Positions 12,901 to 24,499 of a stretch of 64,000 nucleotides of DNA are shown here, one piece after another. The notes beneath the pieces are model-generated. The model had not been told where the DNA came from. It searched no databases and saw nothing but the letters and a program-made list of their open reading frames with translations. Origin of the DNA: Moniliophthora roreri (Eukaryota; Basidiomycota; Agaricomycetes; Agaricales; Marasmiaceae); contig LATX02000198.1 in NCBI GenBank assembly GCA_001466705.2, forward strand, positions 479,385-543,384. The letters are read 5' to 3'. The stretch's first letter is position 1, and each line of letters starts with the position of its first letter. A program made the position numbers and the translations under genes.

Positions 12901-13308
12901 ATGGTACAGGGCCAACATGACAACCTGCAAAGATTGATAAACGACGCATGGTTTCTGGTCGATGACACCGACCCCTCTTCACCTCCTCTTTTTCAAATGG
13001 ATAAGGCCTTCGAGTCTTTGTGCCGGAAGCATGCAAGGTACCTGGGCGAATCGAAGTTTAATGGAAAGCCTGTCATGGACCACGAAATCGACAACACCTA
13101 TGCAACAGTCTTTGTTCAGATGGCAGGTGAATCGCAGACATATGAAGAAATCTTGAAGGTTCTCCGAAAGGTACATATTGTCAACATCTGAGGATGAAAA
13201 TCAATACTGATTCGAATGCTCTAGGAATGTCCTATTCCCCCGATAGTGTCCTTGAAGCCAGGAAACTCCAGAATTATTATTCGCGCTTCCGAAAGACTAG
13301 ACATCTAA
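9916..13308 (+). CDS. STAND/NACHT NTPase copy B, intact
   Basis: Intact paralogue of copy A. First exons are 9916-9950 (MPSDSDQTTNI), 10005-10069 and from 10130, giving the C2-like segment IEVVGVPTAQTLGTCIAIQC; the phases fit. A further exon (about 10340-10450) reads ITFQLLRLHALRADTLYASV. The helical N-domain follows at about 10830-11220. The main exon, 11276-12851, carries Walker A GITGSGKSS (about 11425) and a Walker B-like strand FILVDALGEC (about 11730), where copy A has DALDEC. LLMHKSFDHFL is near 12460. Intron 12852-12909 joins to GQHDNLQRL. A last intron from about 13171 leads to ECPIPPIVSL and a stop at 13306-13308, an ending supported by the matching exon of copy A. No sensor repeats follow the NACHT domain. 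Expected cytosolic; the activating signal is unknown. Confidence 0.85.
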
Positions 13309-13839
13309 CGCCAAGATGATGTCCTGCTGGATAGGTCAATGTACTTGTGTTACTTTTGAGGTCATACCTATACGAATGAAGCAATACAACCTTGATCCTA
13401 AATGAGAAAGCCGTCAGGAATATATCTCTGTATTTGGTGTGTGCGAGTACTAGCGCCTGAGGGTGCTCAACTCTCCATTCCTTCGTTTGGTGTTTAATCC
13501 GACAGTGAGAGCTCTGCAACGTGCTGAATGACATCCAAAGAAAGGTATCGGTATTGATACGCCATTTCGTTCGACACCACTGTGACAAGTACAGACGGTT
13601 TGAGACTCCGGAATTGCAACCAGGTCCGAATTTTGGAGTCAGGTATATGCAAGGCGAGTCGGAATCGGTCACACATATCGGACCTGGGTCGTGCTTCGAC
13701 GTCTCGATGAGCCACGCCCTCAGACCTCGGCCTTTCTTGCTCTTAGGACGATCTGCACGCATTGTCTTGAGAATGCGAGAAATGTTCCGCGAGTCGGCAA
13801 TGTTGAACATCGCTGAATGCAAAAGTGGACCATTCACCC

Positions 13840-14620
13840 CCAATCCGCATCAGCAAATTCGCGATAAGACGGTACAGTACACATTGCCACGACATTGTCT
13901 TGAATACTATGTATCGTCGTCCATATCGTCCATATCGTCAGGTCGCCCTGCAGAGAGACCAAAATCAATTGTGATGACTTGAGAGGGTTGAATTTCTGGC
14001 CACTCACCGTGACGAACCACGACATTCTGGGGGCGAATGTCAATGTCAAAGTACCCTGCATCACGGATGTAATGCGGATTCGAGCACTTGCGAAAATATC
14101 TCGGCTTCGTTGAGGTTGTTGCCAACCACAAGTTCGTCAAGAGCAGGGCCATCGATACTCTAGCAGGATGCCATGAGCGAAATCCACAATGCCGTGGAGC
14201 AGGGGCGTATTGGACGGTATGACACGTTATTTAACTGTTCCGCTTAGATGAGTTTTCTCGTTAAGGATTTCAGCTTTTAGTGAAAGGGGAAGGTTATGAA
14301 AGTCCTTGAACATGCTATGAAGAATCTCCTCTCGTGCCGGAGATCATGCATGGACCACCAGCTTCAAAACAGGGTCACGCTCTTCATGCGCCTGTCGCTG
14401 AGTTTCAGGATGAGTTGTGCAGGTAGTTTTGGGGGGGTGGGTGTCAACTGGCTTGACGAGTAGAACGGTCGCAGTGGATATCGGTTTGAAAAGTTTGACG
14501 ACGATGACCACAAGAGGCAGTTTTTGGACACTGCCCGTGCTGAGCAGTAGCTGAAGGCGAGTGCCAGCATCTGTGTTATGTTATTAGTATCCCTTTGGAG
14601 TAGAAGGAAGGGCAAGTTTA
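13840..14620 (-). CDS. atypical kinase-like protein (protein kinase/aminoglycoside phosphotransferase fold)
   Basis: Minus-strand exons give a compact kinase-like fold: a lysine strand AQLILKLSDRR (about 14400), a helical stretch EEILHSMFKDFHNLPLSLKA, a hinge-like GILLEYIDGPALDEL (about 14170), a catalytic-loop analogue YFDIDIRPQNVVVR (about 14050) and a metal-loop analogue ITIDFGLSAG (about 13970). The layout resembles small agaricomycete kinase-like proteins whose loop reads NDIRPDNV. Here the first loop residues are FDID, so activity is uncertain. Between the lysine strand and the next helix the frame needs an intron or is broken (TGA near 14347). Both ends are unclear; the limits given cover the recognisable part. 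It may be a gene remnant. Confidence 0.5.
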
Positions 14621-15600
14621 TTGAGCCGTCGTGAGTACGAAAGGACCCGAATATTGTCAGTCGTCGGTCGTGTGTGAGAATTTGACTCGCTATGACCCGG
14701 TCTCACAAGTGGGACTTCAACGAATTGCATCCCTTCCTCAGCGCTCCGAGTCCTTCCTCGTACTGTAAGTTTGCCATCGTATCATTCTCACTAGTGCTGG
14801 CCACTTTCTTGTGTTTACCATGGAGTCAAATCAAATGTTCCTGTCAGCTACAAAATTATCCATTGCTTATAGATTCTTTCAACATTTGCATATGTTTCCT
14901 TATGTACTAGAGCAGTATACTAGAGTGGGCCGATAGCATTGAGGGATGGTGCCTGCCAGGTGTGGCTATTCACACACGACCGACGCGGCGATCGACTGAC
15001 AAATAGCTGTAACTCTATTCCACCGCGCGTCTCGTTGTGGACGACATCCATCATCTCAAGACATCCGTCCCAAAAGTATTGGACTCGAAAAGCATGTCTG
15101 GTTATAATAGGCTTACGACTGATGAGTGACTAGGTATCCCGAAATCGGAAAGCAGACTCGTACCGATTATGGGATCCAGATATCCGACAAACTGATTTCC
15201 ATAATGGAAGACAGCCAGTATCTGGATAACAGCTGTGGCGGAGTGGTGTAGGCAGGGGCTCAATGACCGGGAACACGAGCTTGGGCTTGGATGGTTTCCT
15301 CATTCCTCAGGGTATGATGCTCTTCGGAGTTTCTTCGCTCTGATACTTATGATAGCTCACAGGACTTTCGACAGGACTCGGATGTGCGTATTGAAACGAC
15401 TGCAGTCTCAAATTTCCGACCAACACTTCTACCCTCTCTACGACTCAGATACTACACTCTTCACCCCGGCACATTCACCATGTCTATCGTCATCCAAGGC
15501 CAGCCCACTCTCGCACCACTTACCTCCTGTCAACCCTATAAATCCACATCCTCAACCAAGCTCACATCCCCAAGTTGATGAATCACAAGAAAACGTTTGT
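14621..15600. other. no gene seen
   Basis: Only short open frames. One at 15235-15633 (+) is Ser/Pro/His-rich without a domain. A 32-codon ATG frame at about 15480 has a good start context but lacks a C-terminal CaaX box, so it is not a pheromone precursor. No repeats noticed. Confidence 0.4.
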
Positions 15601-15609
15601 TTTCATCTT

Positions 15610-16830
15610 TTACGGGTTCTCCACAAAGCGTGACCGTTTATTGCGAGCCAGCGGCAAGAGGCGTGAGCGAGGCTTCGGTTTACGAATTCGAACGGTTAGC
15701 TTGATGACAGCAAGGTCGATACGAACCGGCGACACGTCAGGACCAGAACAAGTACGAAGACATGACATCCAGGAAGACTTACCCGCACCCATGTTGTACC
15801 GACCGCACCTGATACATTTCGCCCAAACCCACTCGTAGTAGCTCCTTCACAACGCTTCCAGAAGCCAACGCCATTACCATCATCGCTCCCGAGGCGATAA
15901 TCATAATGCCGAAATGCTTGCATACTACCGGGAACCATGATAGGAAGCCGGATGCTCGTAGATGTGATAGCTGAAAGCCCGAGTAAGGCGGTCGGTAGGG
16001 TGAGCTGGTGTACGACGTGGTGCTCGTAGACGGTGTACAAGAAGTGTGCCTCGATTCTTGTCAAGGTATATCAGCATTGCTGAATTCGGGATACGCAGGA
16101 GTCAACGTACCACAAAGAAGCCACCAGACTGCTTTTGGAGACGCGTTCGGCCAAGACGAAGACATTTTGAACGATGTTATGAATGGCTATTTCAAGTTGA
16201 ATTTGTCCTGACGCATTCGAAAGGGGTCGGTGAGTGATGGCAGCTACCTTATCACTGACAATGGCCCTGAGCGAGGCGATTGTAGGTATAATATCGCTCA
16301 TATCAAGTTGATCAACCACGAATGACGTCCTAACTATCATCTCGAGAACTCGCCCTGACGCAGTTTCCGTCAGAAGCCGTGCGCCGATAGTCAAGTCACT
16401 TTGCAGAATGGCGGTGATGGAAAAGTTGTCAGGGTGTACGACAACAGTCCAGGTCATTGGGTTGAAGAGTTGAGAGTACTCTGGTAGGTTCAACACATTG
16501 AGCGAGATGGAGATCGGCGAATGGATGATTAACTGACGTAGGACTCCCGAAGCTCTGACTTCCATCGATGCGGAAACCCCACTATTATCACGGCCGCCAT
16601 TGAAGGATCCATCGCTGTCGCCCAAGCGGACACCGGGAATTGTGGGGGTGGGGGTGTTGATGGTGGGAGAAGGGACGAGGTGAGGCGCCAGATCACATGT
16701 ACTAGGCCATGGTCTGGATTGTTTCGTCCAACCTTCTACCCAACTAGCCCATGTAGGCTAGGAGTCGAAGAGCTGGGAGGAGGCCAAATGCGAATATGGT
16801 GACTGTACGGGACGGAGAGTATGAAAACTT
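15610..16830 (-). CDS. hypothetical protein with an N-terminal membrane segment
   Basis: Not recognised. On the minus strand a hydrophobic run TIFAFGLLPALRLLAYMG (about 16760-16810) looks like a signal anchor. After a possible short intron it is followed by EGWTKQSRPWPSTCDLAPH and a Pro/Thr-rich stretch (about 16650-16740). The long open frame 16071-16625 reads LRQLIIHSPISISLNVLN and WTVVVHPDNFSITAILQSDL, a beta-rich or amphipathic pattern. Probable later exons read LPIMVPGSMQAFRHYDYR (about 15930) and end KPRSRLLPLARNKRSRFVEN with a stop near 15610. The basic C-terminal tail would suit a cytosolic end of a membrane protein. Start, exon joins and number of membrane spans are not settled. Confidence 0.4.
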
Positions 16831-17720
16831 GGGGTCGTTTATTAGCTCATCGGTTGATGCTATTCCCGGGCGCTTGTTTTTCCATTCTTGGAACGTGTCG
16901 TGTTGATCGTGGGCGAGGATTCAAATGAATGCAGATGCTTGTGGCGAGGAGCTTGCTGGAGATAATGACGAAGGCAGAGCGCCACAGCCCAGCTCATTAG
17001 AATTGGTCGACAGGTCCAAGTATGTCTCTAAGGAGTATTAGTCGTCAATCTGTGCTTGCAGCTGCTGACAAGTCATTGCACATATCCTCCTGATCCACGC
17101 CTGACCCTATGATGAAGCTGTGCTTTCTCGGTACGTACCGCAAATCCAAATCACACGACCAACAGGGCCATTCTACCCTCTTGCGCTTGCCGTGAGCACC
17201 TGGTATTCCTCGAAAGACCAAACAAGTAGACTAGATACCTTACCGACGCAAGGATTAGCTGACAAGCACGCAGGGGCATTACCACCGCTTCTATATTATA
17301 AGAAGGCGAGTTACCCCAGACCCAGCATCCGTCTCATAAAATTTATTTGGTCCCAGTAGGCCCAACTTCGTACCAACGGTGAGTAACGTGTCTATCACGA
17401 TATCACGTCTATAAATCAATTGATGATCCACCAGTATACTAGTGCCGCGTACAGCGATAGACACATCCGGGGGCTGAAGTCTACGAAAAAGGCAATGTGG
17501 AAAACTGGGTCAAACCAATTCTGCTGAGTCCGTGGCATTCTGTGGTCTTTGCTATGATCGTGTTATATCCTTGTTGGGCAATTTTTTCGAGTGCCACTCG
17601 GACAAGCTCCTGAAAAGGCAGAAAGTGATTCTACCAATCCTCCCGTTTTCCAATCCTTAAAAGCTGCTGCAGAGGGCATCATGCCTCATCGATCACATCC
17701 CTTGCTCAATCACACTTCCA
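16831..17720. other. intergenic, no gene seen
   Basis: Short frames only, including 17120-17359 (+) without a domain. The last 100 bases are the 5' flank of the zinc-finger gene. Confidence 0.4.
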
Positions 17721-18681
17721 ATGGCTCCTCCCAAATCCAAGAAGCTGGTTACTCCTGAGGGTCTCACTTCGACTTGCGAGATCTGTGCTGTCGCAATAGC
17801 TAACAAGGGCGACATGGCAAGGCATATGAGAACTCATGCCAAGCCCAGGTGAGTGTAACAGTAGTGTTCATTTTTCTTGTCTCAACTTATTGTGTCATTA
17901 TAGGCATCATTGCCCATTCGAGGGTTGCGTTTACGCATCCCGCCAACCAAACAACCTGACTACGCATATCAGGACGCACACCAAGCAAAGAGTTCATCAG
18001 TGCCTCGAGTGTGCCTCTTCCTTTGTAGATCCTGCTTCTTTGACGCGTCACAAGCGTAGAGTGCACGGTTATGTTCCCAAACCACGAAAGAAACGAGCTG
18101 CCAATACCACCGCGTCTACACACGAACCTTTTTCCTCTATCGCTGCGTCGCGTAAGAGTCGAAGGCATCAGCCATTTCCATGTTCTCACCCTGACACCTC
18201 TTCTTTGTCCACTTCCTCATCGTCTGACAGACCATCTTCGTCAACATTCGAAACCCTCATTCCCCCTATCACAACACCCCAAGATCTTCAGCCTACATTC
18301 TCCCAATGGAACCCCAACCCGGAGCGCCTTTTCTGGCCCGAACTCAAAGATCGTACAATGGGTTTTCCAGAGCCGAGTTTCAAGGTGACCTATCCGGTCG
18401 CGGAGACAAGTGGGCAGATGTGGGGGCACGAGCAAGCCAACCCTGTACCCCAGAATTATCTGACTGGGGTGCACTTTACACCTGCGGCAGCTTGGCAATG
18501 GAACCTGGGCAATGAATGCGATCCTCACACGCCTTCTTGGGCGAATGTTGCTGTCAACATCCCCGCCCCCCTTCCAATGGCACAGGAACGGGACCAGTTG
18601 CTCGCTGAGCTGCCTATGCAGACTTTGCTCCCCAGCACCCCAACTTCCTATGCAGCCTACTACATACCCGGACGCTATTAG
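17721..18681 (+). CDS. C2H2 zinc-finger protein, probable transcription factor
   Basis: Two exons, 17721-17848 and 17904-18681, with a 55-bp GT-AG intron and a clean frame; about 301 residues. The start MAPPKSKKLVTPEG is chosen because finger 1 (CEIC, x12, HMRTH) lies in exon 1 and finger 2 begins just after the junction. Finger 2 is CPFEGC, x12, HIRTH (C-x4-C); finger 3 is CLEC, x12, HKRRVH. A basic stretch PKPRKKRAA follows and is a likely nuclear localisation signal. The remaining roughly 190 residues are rich in Ser, Pro and Thr, as in activation regions. Expected to bind DNA in the nucleus; targets unknown. It looks intact. Confidence 0.85.
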
Positions 18682-19399
18682 TATCACCATATCCGAATCC
18701 TAGCCATTATTCTTATAATCACCTCGTCCCAAGTTCCAACTCATATATTTTCCTTCACCCAAGAATGAACCCCCAGCCCCTGATACTGGATATCTCGGCA
18801 ATGGTTTCACGTTTACTCATCTGCTTTTTCCTCGTCGACAATGATATTACTCTCCTTCTCAGCCTATACATGATTTACCTCCTTCAGAACCCAGACCAGA
18901 TTTCGGACCTCATTTATCATGTTTTACACCTACTATCATCTGTATCGTTAGCATGGCCTGGACACTAGCATTTTTCTGCACTACATATCAGTTATTATTA
19001 ACTATTAAGTAGGTGTCGGTATTGTTCTGCGCTTCATGAATCCTATTGGCTCTATTGGCTCGTTTATAGCATAGCATTGAACATGTCTTTGGTGCGAACT
19101 GGGAATGGGCGCCGATACAGCCGAGAGAATGAAAGCGAAGACAGAAATCCCTACACCCCTGTTGTGAGTCATGAATCTTGCACTATAGACAAGAGCCAGT
19201 ACTCGGTTATACGATTAAATGGCGGCAAAGAAGTTGTAGAGGATATACCAGACCAAAATAAGTACTAGAGAGAAGCGCCCGCTACGCCGGCACAAAACCT
19301 GGCTCACGATATTTGATGTTATTTGCAAGAAATAACAGTCACATAAAATACCAATAAGGTAGCTGATTCAAGAGGAAGATTAAAAAGCAACAAGGTAAC
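18682..19399. other. intergenic, no gene seen
   Basis: AT-richer flank with short frames (for example 18765-18968, 19077-19268) that show no domain. It presumably holds the 3' regions of the two flanking genes. Confidence 0.4.
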
Positions 19400-20462
19400 T
19401 CAAACACGATCTTCTGTCCAACGCTTCTGCGCATCTTGTAAACCAGCAAGCTCGCCGATAGTGGGTTTTTGGCCCAGGAACATGTCATCGCTAACGAATC
19501 GAAGAACGTGAGGACCCTCAATCTGCAGCGCCTTGAGCTTGCTCTGTAGCCTGTAGCTCCTGTGATAACGCGTACTTTTTGCAAAAGTCGAGCGCTAATT
19601 TCGGTGGTGAACGGTACATGGCTCTGTCAAGATGTCCTATTACGCCATGCACTATGCTTTGTGGACCAATTCGTGATATGGATTGATGCGTCAATAAGCT
19701 ATAGAATATGGTTGGTTGAATGATAAATGCATCAAACATTACTGTACGCACCTTTGAAGCCAGACGGCCAGAGACTTTGTCAGCTAGAGGCTGTCTTTCA
19801 CCGACCTGAAGATGTGTCTGTTCATTGTTCTACGCGTTCGTCTGCATTTGGTAATTCAGGGCCGTTCATTTCTGGGACAATGTCCTGATAAATAATGGAC
19901 GACTAGAGGTGGAGCTGAACTGCTGGGAGGATTCGTTCACACCTCCATCTTGAGCTTCCTAGAGTACGCATAGGCTCATCAGTTACCGATGACAGAACTT
20001 GCCGTGATCGATAGCACATATATAACTTCATTCTTTTCACGGTCGTCCCTAGATCTCTTATTCATCGCAATCACCTTCTCGATGCCTCCAAAAATCTCTA
20101 CTTGGTTGTCTGCGGGTGTATCTGGGATTGGCTCCCTGCCATTTTTCTCCTTGTCTTCGTCTGCAATAGCTCCCGTATCGATCGCCTTGATAACTCGACG
20201 CCCTGTCTTTCTCACTCAAGTCATCCAAACCTTCTGGGTTAATTTCGAGGTTAAATTTCTTGTTTCATGAGATTGAGCATATCTGACGTTGTACATTCCC
20301 ATTGGCGCCATGCACTGAAAGCGAATAAGTTCAGTTCCGAGCTGATTTACAGGATGATCGAGGTTTTCATACCAGCTTGAAGCGGTATAGCCAAATCCGA
20401 CGCGTAATGAATTCCTGCTAATCGCGTTGTCTGACTCAAGGGTGGGCGATGAAGAAAACAAG

Positions 20463-20503
<41 letters not shown>

Positions 20504-20900
20504 CCTACCATTTCCTTGGCACACACAGACTAGCAAATCTCTTGAGCAATCCAATAACGGACAATGTTGTTTCGGGAGTACATGCCTTGACACTTGGAAA
20601 TCCCAGAGGGAGCGTATCCTACAATATGTCGTCTCATCGTAGTTGAAGAATACGAGTCCAGAAATTGACACGTAAGCGTTCCGCGAGCAGTTGTTCTGGA
20701 AGAGGAATTTGTAGATTCAACCATTCGGAAATCGCATTTACGTCTTCATTATCCCAACCGGGGCGGCGCACATAAGCGGTTGTCCAGAGGTTTTCTCTGA
20801 GATCATCACTCCGACTGTAGAGAAACCCTTCAAAGAGCACTGGTCCCCAATGTCGGGGAGAAACAAGCGTGGGAGGTTGCGAATTCCTAGAGTGGGCTCG
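19400..20900 (-). CDS. unrecognised multi-exon gene(s)
   Basis: Several minus-strand segments look protein-coding, though I do not recognise the family. Upstream is HWGPVLFEGFLYSRSDDL followed by PGWDNEDVNAISEWLNLQI (about 20700-20860). A middle segment reads SRNSLRVGFGYTASSWYEN and LGTELIRFQCMAPMGMYNV (about 20300-20430). A terminal exon reads LQSKLKALQIEGPHVLRFV, then DDMFLGQKPTIGELAGLQDA, ending KRWTEDRV with TGA at 19400-19402. Intron positions are not worked out, and a (CT)n tract lies between the first two segments. This could be one gene or two adjacent genes. No function proposed. Confidence 0.4.
20466..20500. repeat. (GA)n microsatellite
   Basis: About 17 uninterrupted GA units. It sits between the coding-looking segments of the preceding minus-strand gene and is probably intronic. 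Confidence 0.95.
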
Positions 20901-21261
20901 GAAGTTGCCGAAATCCAGTCACCATTCGGACATTGGAATATCGATTAACGAAAGACACGACAATTATAAACGTTAACTATAAAGGACAGACAAGTATTTA
21001 TAAATTATGAACAGGACATCGTACATCTCATGTATCACAGCCAGCCTGAACCTCAAATTACATCGGAAGACGTGAAGGACCTCCAATGCCATGAGACCAC
21101 TTCTAGACAGATTCGTGGCCTTTTTTGTCTGGATACTGTCGGGACAAATGGAGACATCAGCATGATACCTGGGAAATGCCAGAATTATACCAACATTATC
21201 CTCACTGGCTCCATCAACAAAATTTTGCCTCGTTGTATCGATCTGAATTGCAATAGGGCTA

Positions 21262-23360
21262 TTAGGATTCGACTGGTGCTATGAGAAGAGTGAACTTAAA
21301 GTCAGCGTCCGGCCGAAGGCAACTGGAGGCGACATACTTACTTTTGCAGATCTAGGTGAAAGCCCGGGAGTAAAAGGCCCTGGAGTAGCTGGGTCGCCCT
21401 CAGCTGGTTCAGTGAATCGCCCCATAGTGTAGAAGTCCCCTGATCTGGATGTGGCACCCGGTTGCGATCTTTCATTACTCGTCGTTAACGAATTTCTGCA
21501 TCATTGCTGAGAAAGACCTACGATGCATCTCGAATGTGCTCTCGGGTGTTCAGGGTGACCAGCAGAGAGTTCGTGTACACTGGAAACTTAGTGGTAAGAG
21601 TGTAGAAATCGAGCGAGCAGATCCGGGTTTCTTACAACGACCCTCTAATAAAGTTTGAGCTTATGCCGGCAGGCAGAAGGGAGTAATACGCACGCATGAG
21701 GAAGAAGAACATATAAATGAATGTGCCACGCCAGACGTTGATGGATATAAAAGCCAGCAACGCGCTCAGACTGACTGGAATTCCAGTGTTAAATGTGAAG
21801 ACAATCTAGAGAAAGGTAAGAATAGCATAATGGCGACAACACAAAGACTGCATGCTGACCAGGCGGTTGATCATATCATTAGAACGTCTGAAACCGGTTT
21901 TGGAACTGTAAAGATATCCAACCATGGCGACAGAAATCGCCACATCGGTGATGGCTTTGGATTCGGCGGTGAGTCGCGACGAAATACGAGGCGAGAGGTC
22001 ACCCACTTGACAAAAGGTTGCAAGTCATTGATACAGTCTAGAGGAAATGTGATTCAGAATGTATTCAAATCAGCGAAGAGTAGACTATTCACGTCGAGCT
22101 GCGCCAGCTCCAGGAATGTATGGTACGTCATTCTGCCGGAGGAGAATTAGTATCACTGAATTTAGCGCTAATGGTGTACGAACCCAGTGCCAGCGAAATC
22201 TTGAGGAACCAGATATGAGCACTTAGAATGAGCGAAAACCATCACGTAGACTTACATCCGAGAAGTACTATACCACAAGGAATGTCAGAGAATGTCGCGT
22301 ATTTGTAGTGGAACCGGACTCACTAAATGAGGCAACTGAGAGTGTCACCTGAAAGTAGAATATAACACGTCAGATAAAGTATCATATCCGGTGCTTGAAG
22401 GGCCATACACAAGGCGCTACGATGAACCAGTTTCCCTTGCTCACTGTGGAATTGTAAGCGCCCGAATCATCACCTGAATTGAGACACCTACGTCTCCACA
22501 TTCGCCAGCAATAGAACCTACAAAAGAGAGAGAGATGTAAATGAAACTCAATCACAGGGGTTAGGTGAGACGTACATCTGTACTACGACTGCAATACAGT
22601 TGCTGACCATCACTTCTCCAATGAGCATGCTTTCGAAAGCGGTTTCGTGAGATAGTTCCATTGCAGCAATAAGATATCAAGACACACCTGCTAAGGGCGG
22701 CAAGGATATTGGGGTTCGCGAAATTCTATTCAATCTGTGAGTAGACGCATCGTTGTAGACACTCAGACCAAATCTGCTTACAGTGACGAGATATGTGTAC
22801 ACTTATGATTATTGAGAATCTCGTCAGTGAGATGGTAAGAATGTGCATTACATACCTGATTCCGTCAACATAGCCATTTGAACAGTATCGCAGAAAAGGA
22901 CGAAAAGCACCTGTACGATGCTTAGCGATGAAGGAGATGCTATGCAGCGTTTTTGGTAGCTTACCAGTCCCTTGATGGCTTTATTGTCCTTGTATGAGTA
23001 CTTCCGCCAGTATAGCCATGCCTGAAGGCATCCAGCTAGTAACAGTCATTCAGTCAGTCCATCTGATTCAATTGAGGGTCAAGGACGAGTTAAGGGACAG
23101 ACCTCCATAGAGCCTAGAATTGATATTTCAAGCTTCATTAGTGGCTTTACACTCCTGGAAAAGAGATGGACGTGTACTCACGCCGAACCTAATACGACCG
23201 CTGGGAATTCTCGTCAGAACCAGCAATCCTTAGCACGAAAAATATTTGACATGCCATGGAACAACATTCCGATCCTGCGAGGTGGGTATGAAAGTCAGTT
23301 GTGACATCGGTGATGATAATCGAACGCACGAACGTTAGATGGGGAGCCTCCATCCTGCTG
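21262..23360 (-). CDS. DUF6534 family integral membrane protein
   Basis: Agaricomycete multi-span membrane protein of unknown role, encoded as usual by many very short exons. Recognisable pieces in order: ALYGAGCLQAWLYWRKYS (about 23000-23110), VLFVLFCDTVQMAMLTES (about 22870-22915), VYTYLVT, NFANPNILAALSR, ETAFESMLIGEVMVSNCIA, FYCWRMWR and VSKGNWFIVAPCVWPF. Then come the family signature ITDVAISVAMVGYLYSSKTG (about 21900), FNTGIPVSLSALLAFISINV (about 21770) and VYTNSLLVTLNTREHIRDAS (about 21560). A Pro/Ser/Gly-rich tail ends APVES with TAA at 21262-21264. Splicing GCATC to TAATGAAAG near 21520 is required to avoid a stop. The N-terminal exon is not settled; MEAPHLT near 23355 is one candidate start. 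Confidence 0.75.
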
Positions 23361-24499
23361 AGCTGTGAGCAGCAGGCAAAAATTCTGGGTACATACTAAT
23401 CTCGCAGGCTCCGTTTATATGTTCAAGGGTTTCACCGGCGAGGCGAGTCGCGCATATAGTTTACGCTTTACGTTCTCAGGGGTGATGAGCAGTGTATGAG
23501 TTAAGGTGAACACAATTGACTCCGGAACTCTGAGCCTCGCATCTCGAGCTGTAATTGACCGATCTAGGCCAAGAGGAGTTAGCATAAGTAGCGAGATTGC
23601 GCATAACGCTGAAGAGTTTGTACTAAGAGAAGGGAAAAAAGAGTCTAATGAGAGTACCTGAGCCAGATCCTGATCCATAGGACAAGGTAGGAGGTCCATG
23701 TGTATGATAGGAGACTGGAATTGGATTCAGACCAACTGAGATTTTAAAGTGAAGGTCTCTTAGCGTGTAGAGCGAAGAGAATACAAGGAAATACGTACTC
23801 CGAGTCGGATATAGTGAATTGGAGTTAACTATAGTGCAAGATCTATTGATGATGCGGTGTCGGACGTTATAATCCACGGTTTTACTCCAGGATATCTCTT
23901 CCAATCACGAACAGAAATCGATATGAAGGTGTTTCCTGAATCACAAGCAAGGGACTGGCATTGGTTTCATGAAAACAAAGACTTCCGTTCTCGTCCCGGG
24001 TCCGCTTCAATACTTTCTCACGATAAGTACCCTGACCGTTTTGAAACGCCTTGACCTCTCCGCTCACGACATTGACAACCAGCTGAACACTTGCAGATGA
24101 CTGCCTCGCCAAATAATCGCCTGATGGTCACAACAATTCTTAATCCATTTGTCTTTCCCGGCCCACGCATCCTCAGTCCTTCGTGAAGACCGACAGACAA
24201 GACTTCCACAAACTCGAGCCGACCAAACCTGCCGATGCAATTTTCAGGCCAAGGAGGATCTCATTTAAACTCTAGCTTCGTCATTTACATTACTTGGAGA
24301 GGAATGCTGAATTACTGGGCCTTTGCTTTGTGAGTGGACCCACAGTACCACCCCGAGTTCTCTTAACGTAAATTCCATCAGTACATAGCTTCTAGGAGCG
24401 CAAATGATTGGTTGGTTTTCTTTGTGGGAAGACGTTAAAGTGCAAGTACTTTCCGAACTTCCAGTCTTCTCCATACCCCCACTTTCCTGGCTTTGCACC
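23361..24499. other. intergenic, no gene seen
   Basis: Only short frames (for example 23415-23699 and 23882-24112, both minus) without a recognisable domain. The right end is the 5' flank of the P450 gene. Confidence 0.4.

Noticed and set aside
15235..15633. 132-codon open frame (+) and a 32-codon frame near 15480
   Set aside because: Low-complexity Ser/Pro/His with no domain. The short frame was considered as a mating pheromone precursor but has no C-terminal CaaX motif.
20216..20671. Minus-strand frame with a long Ser-Leu repeat
   Set aside because: The repeat is only the translation of the (CT)n microsatellite, which is probably intronic.
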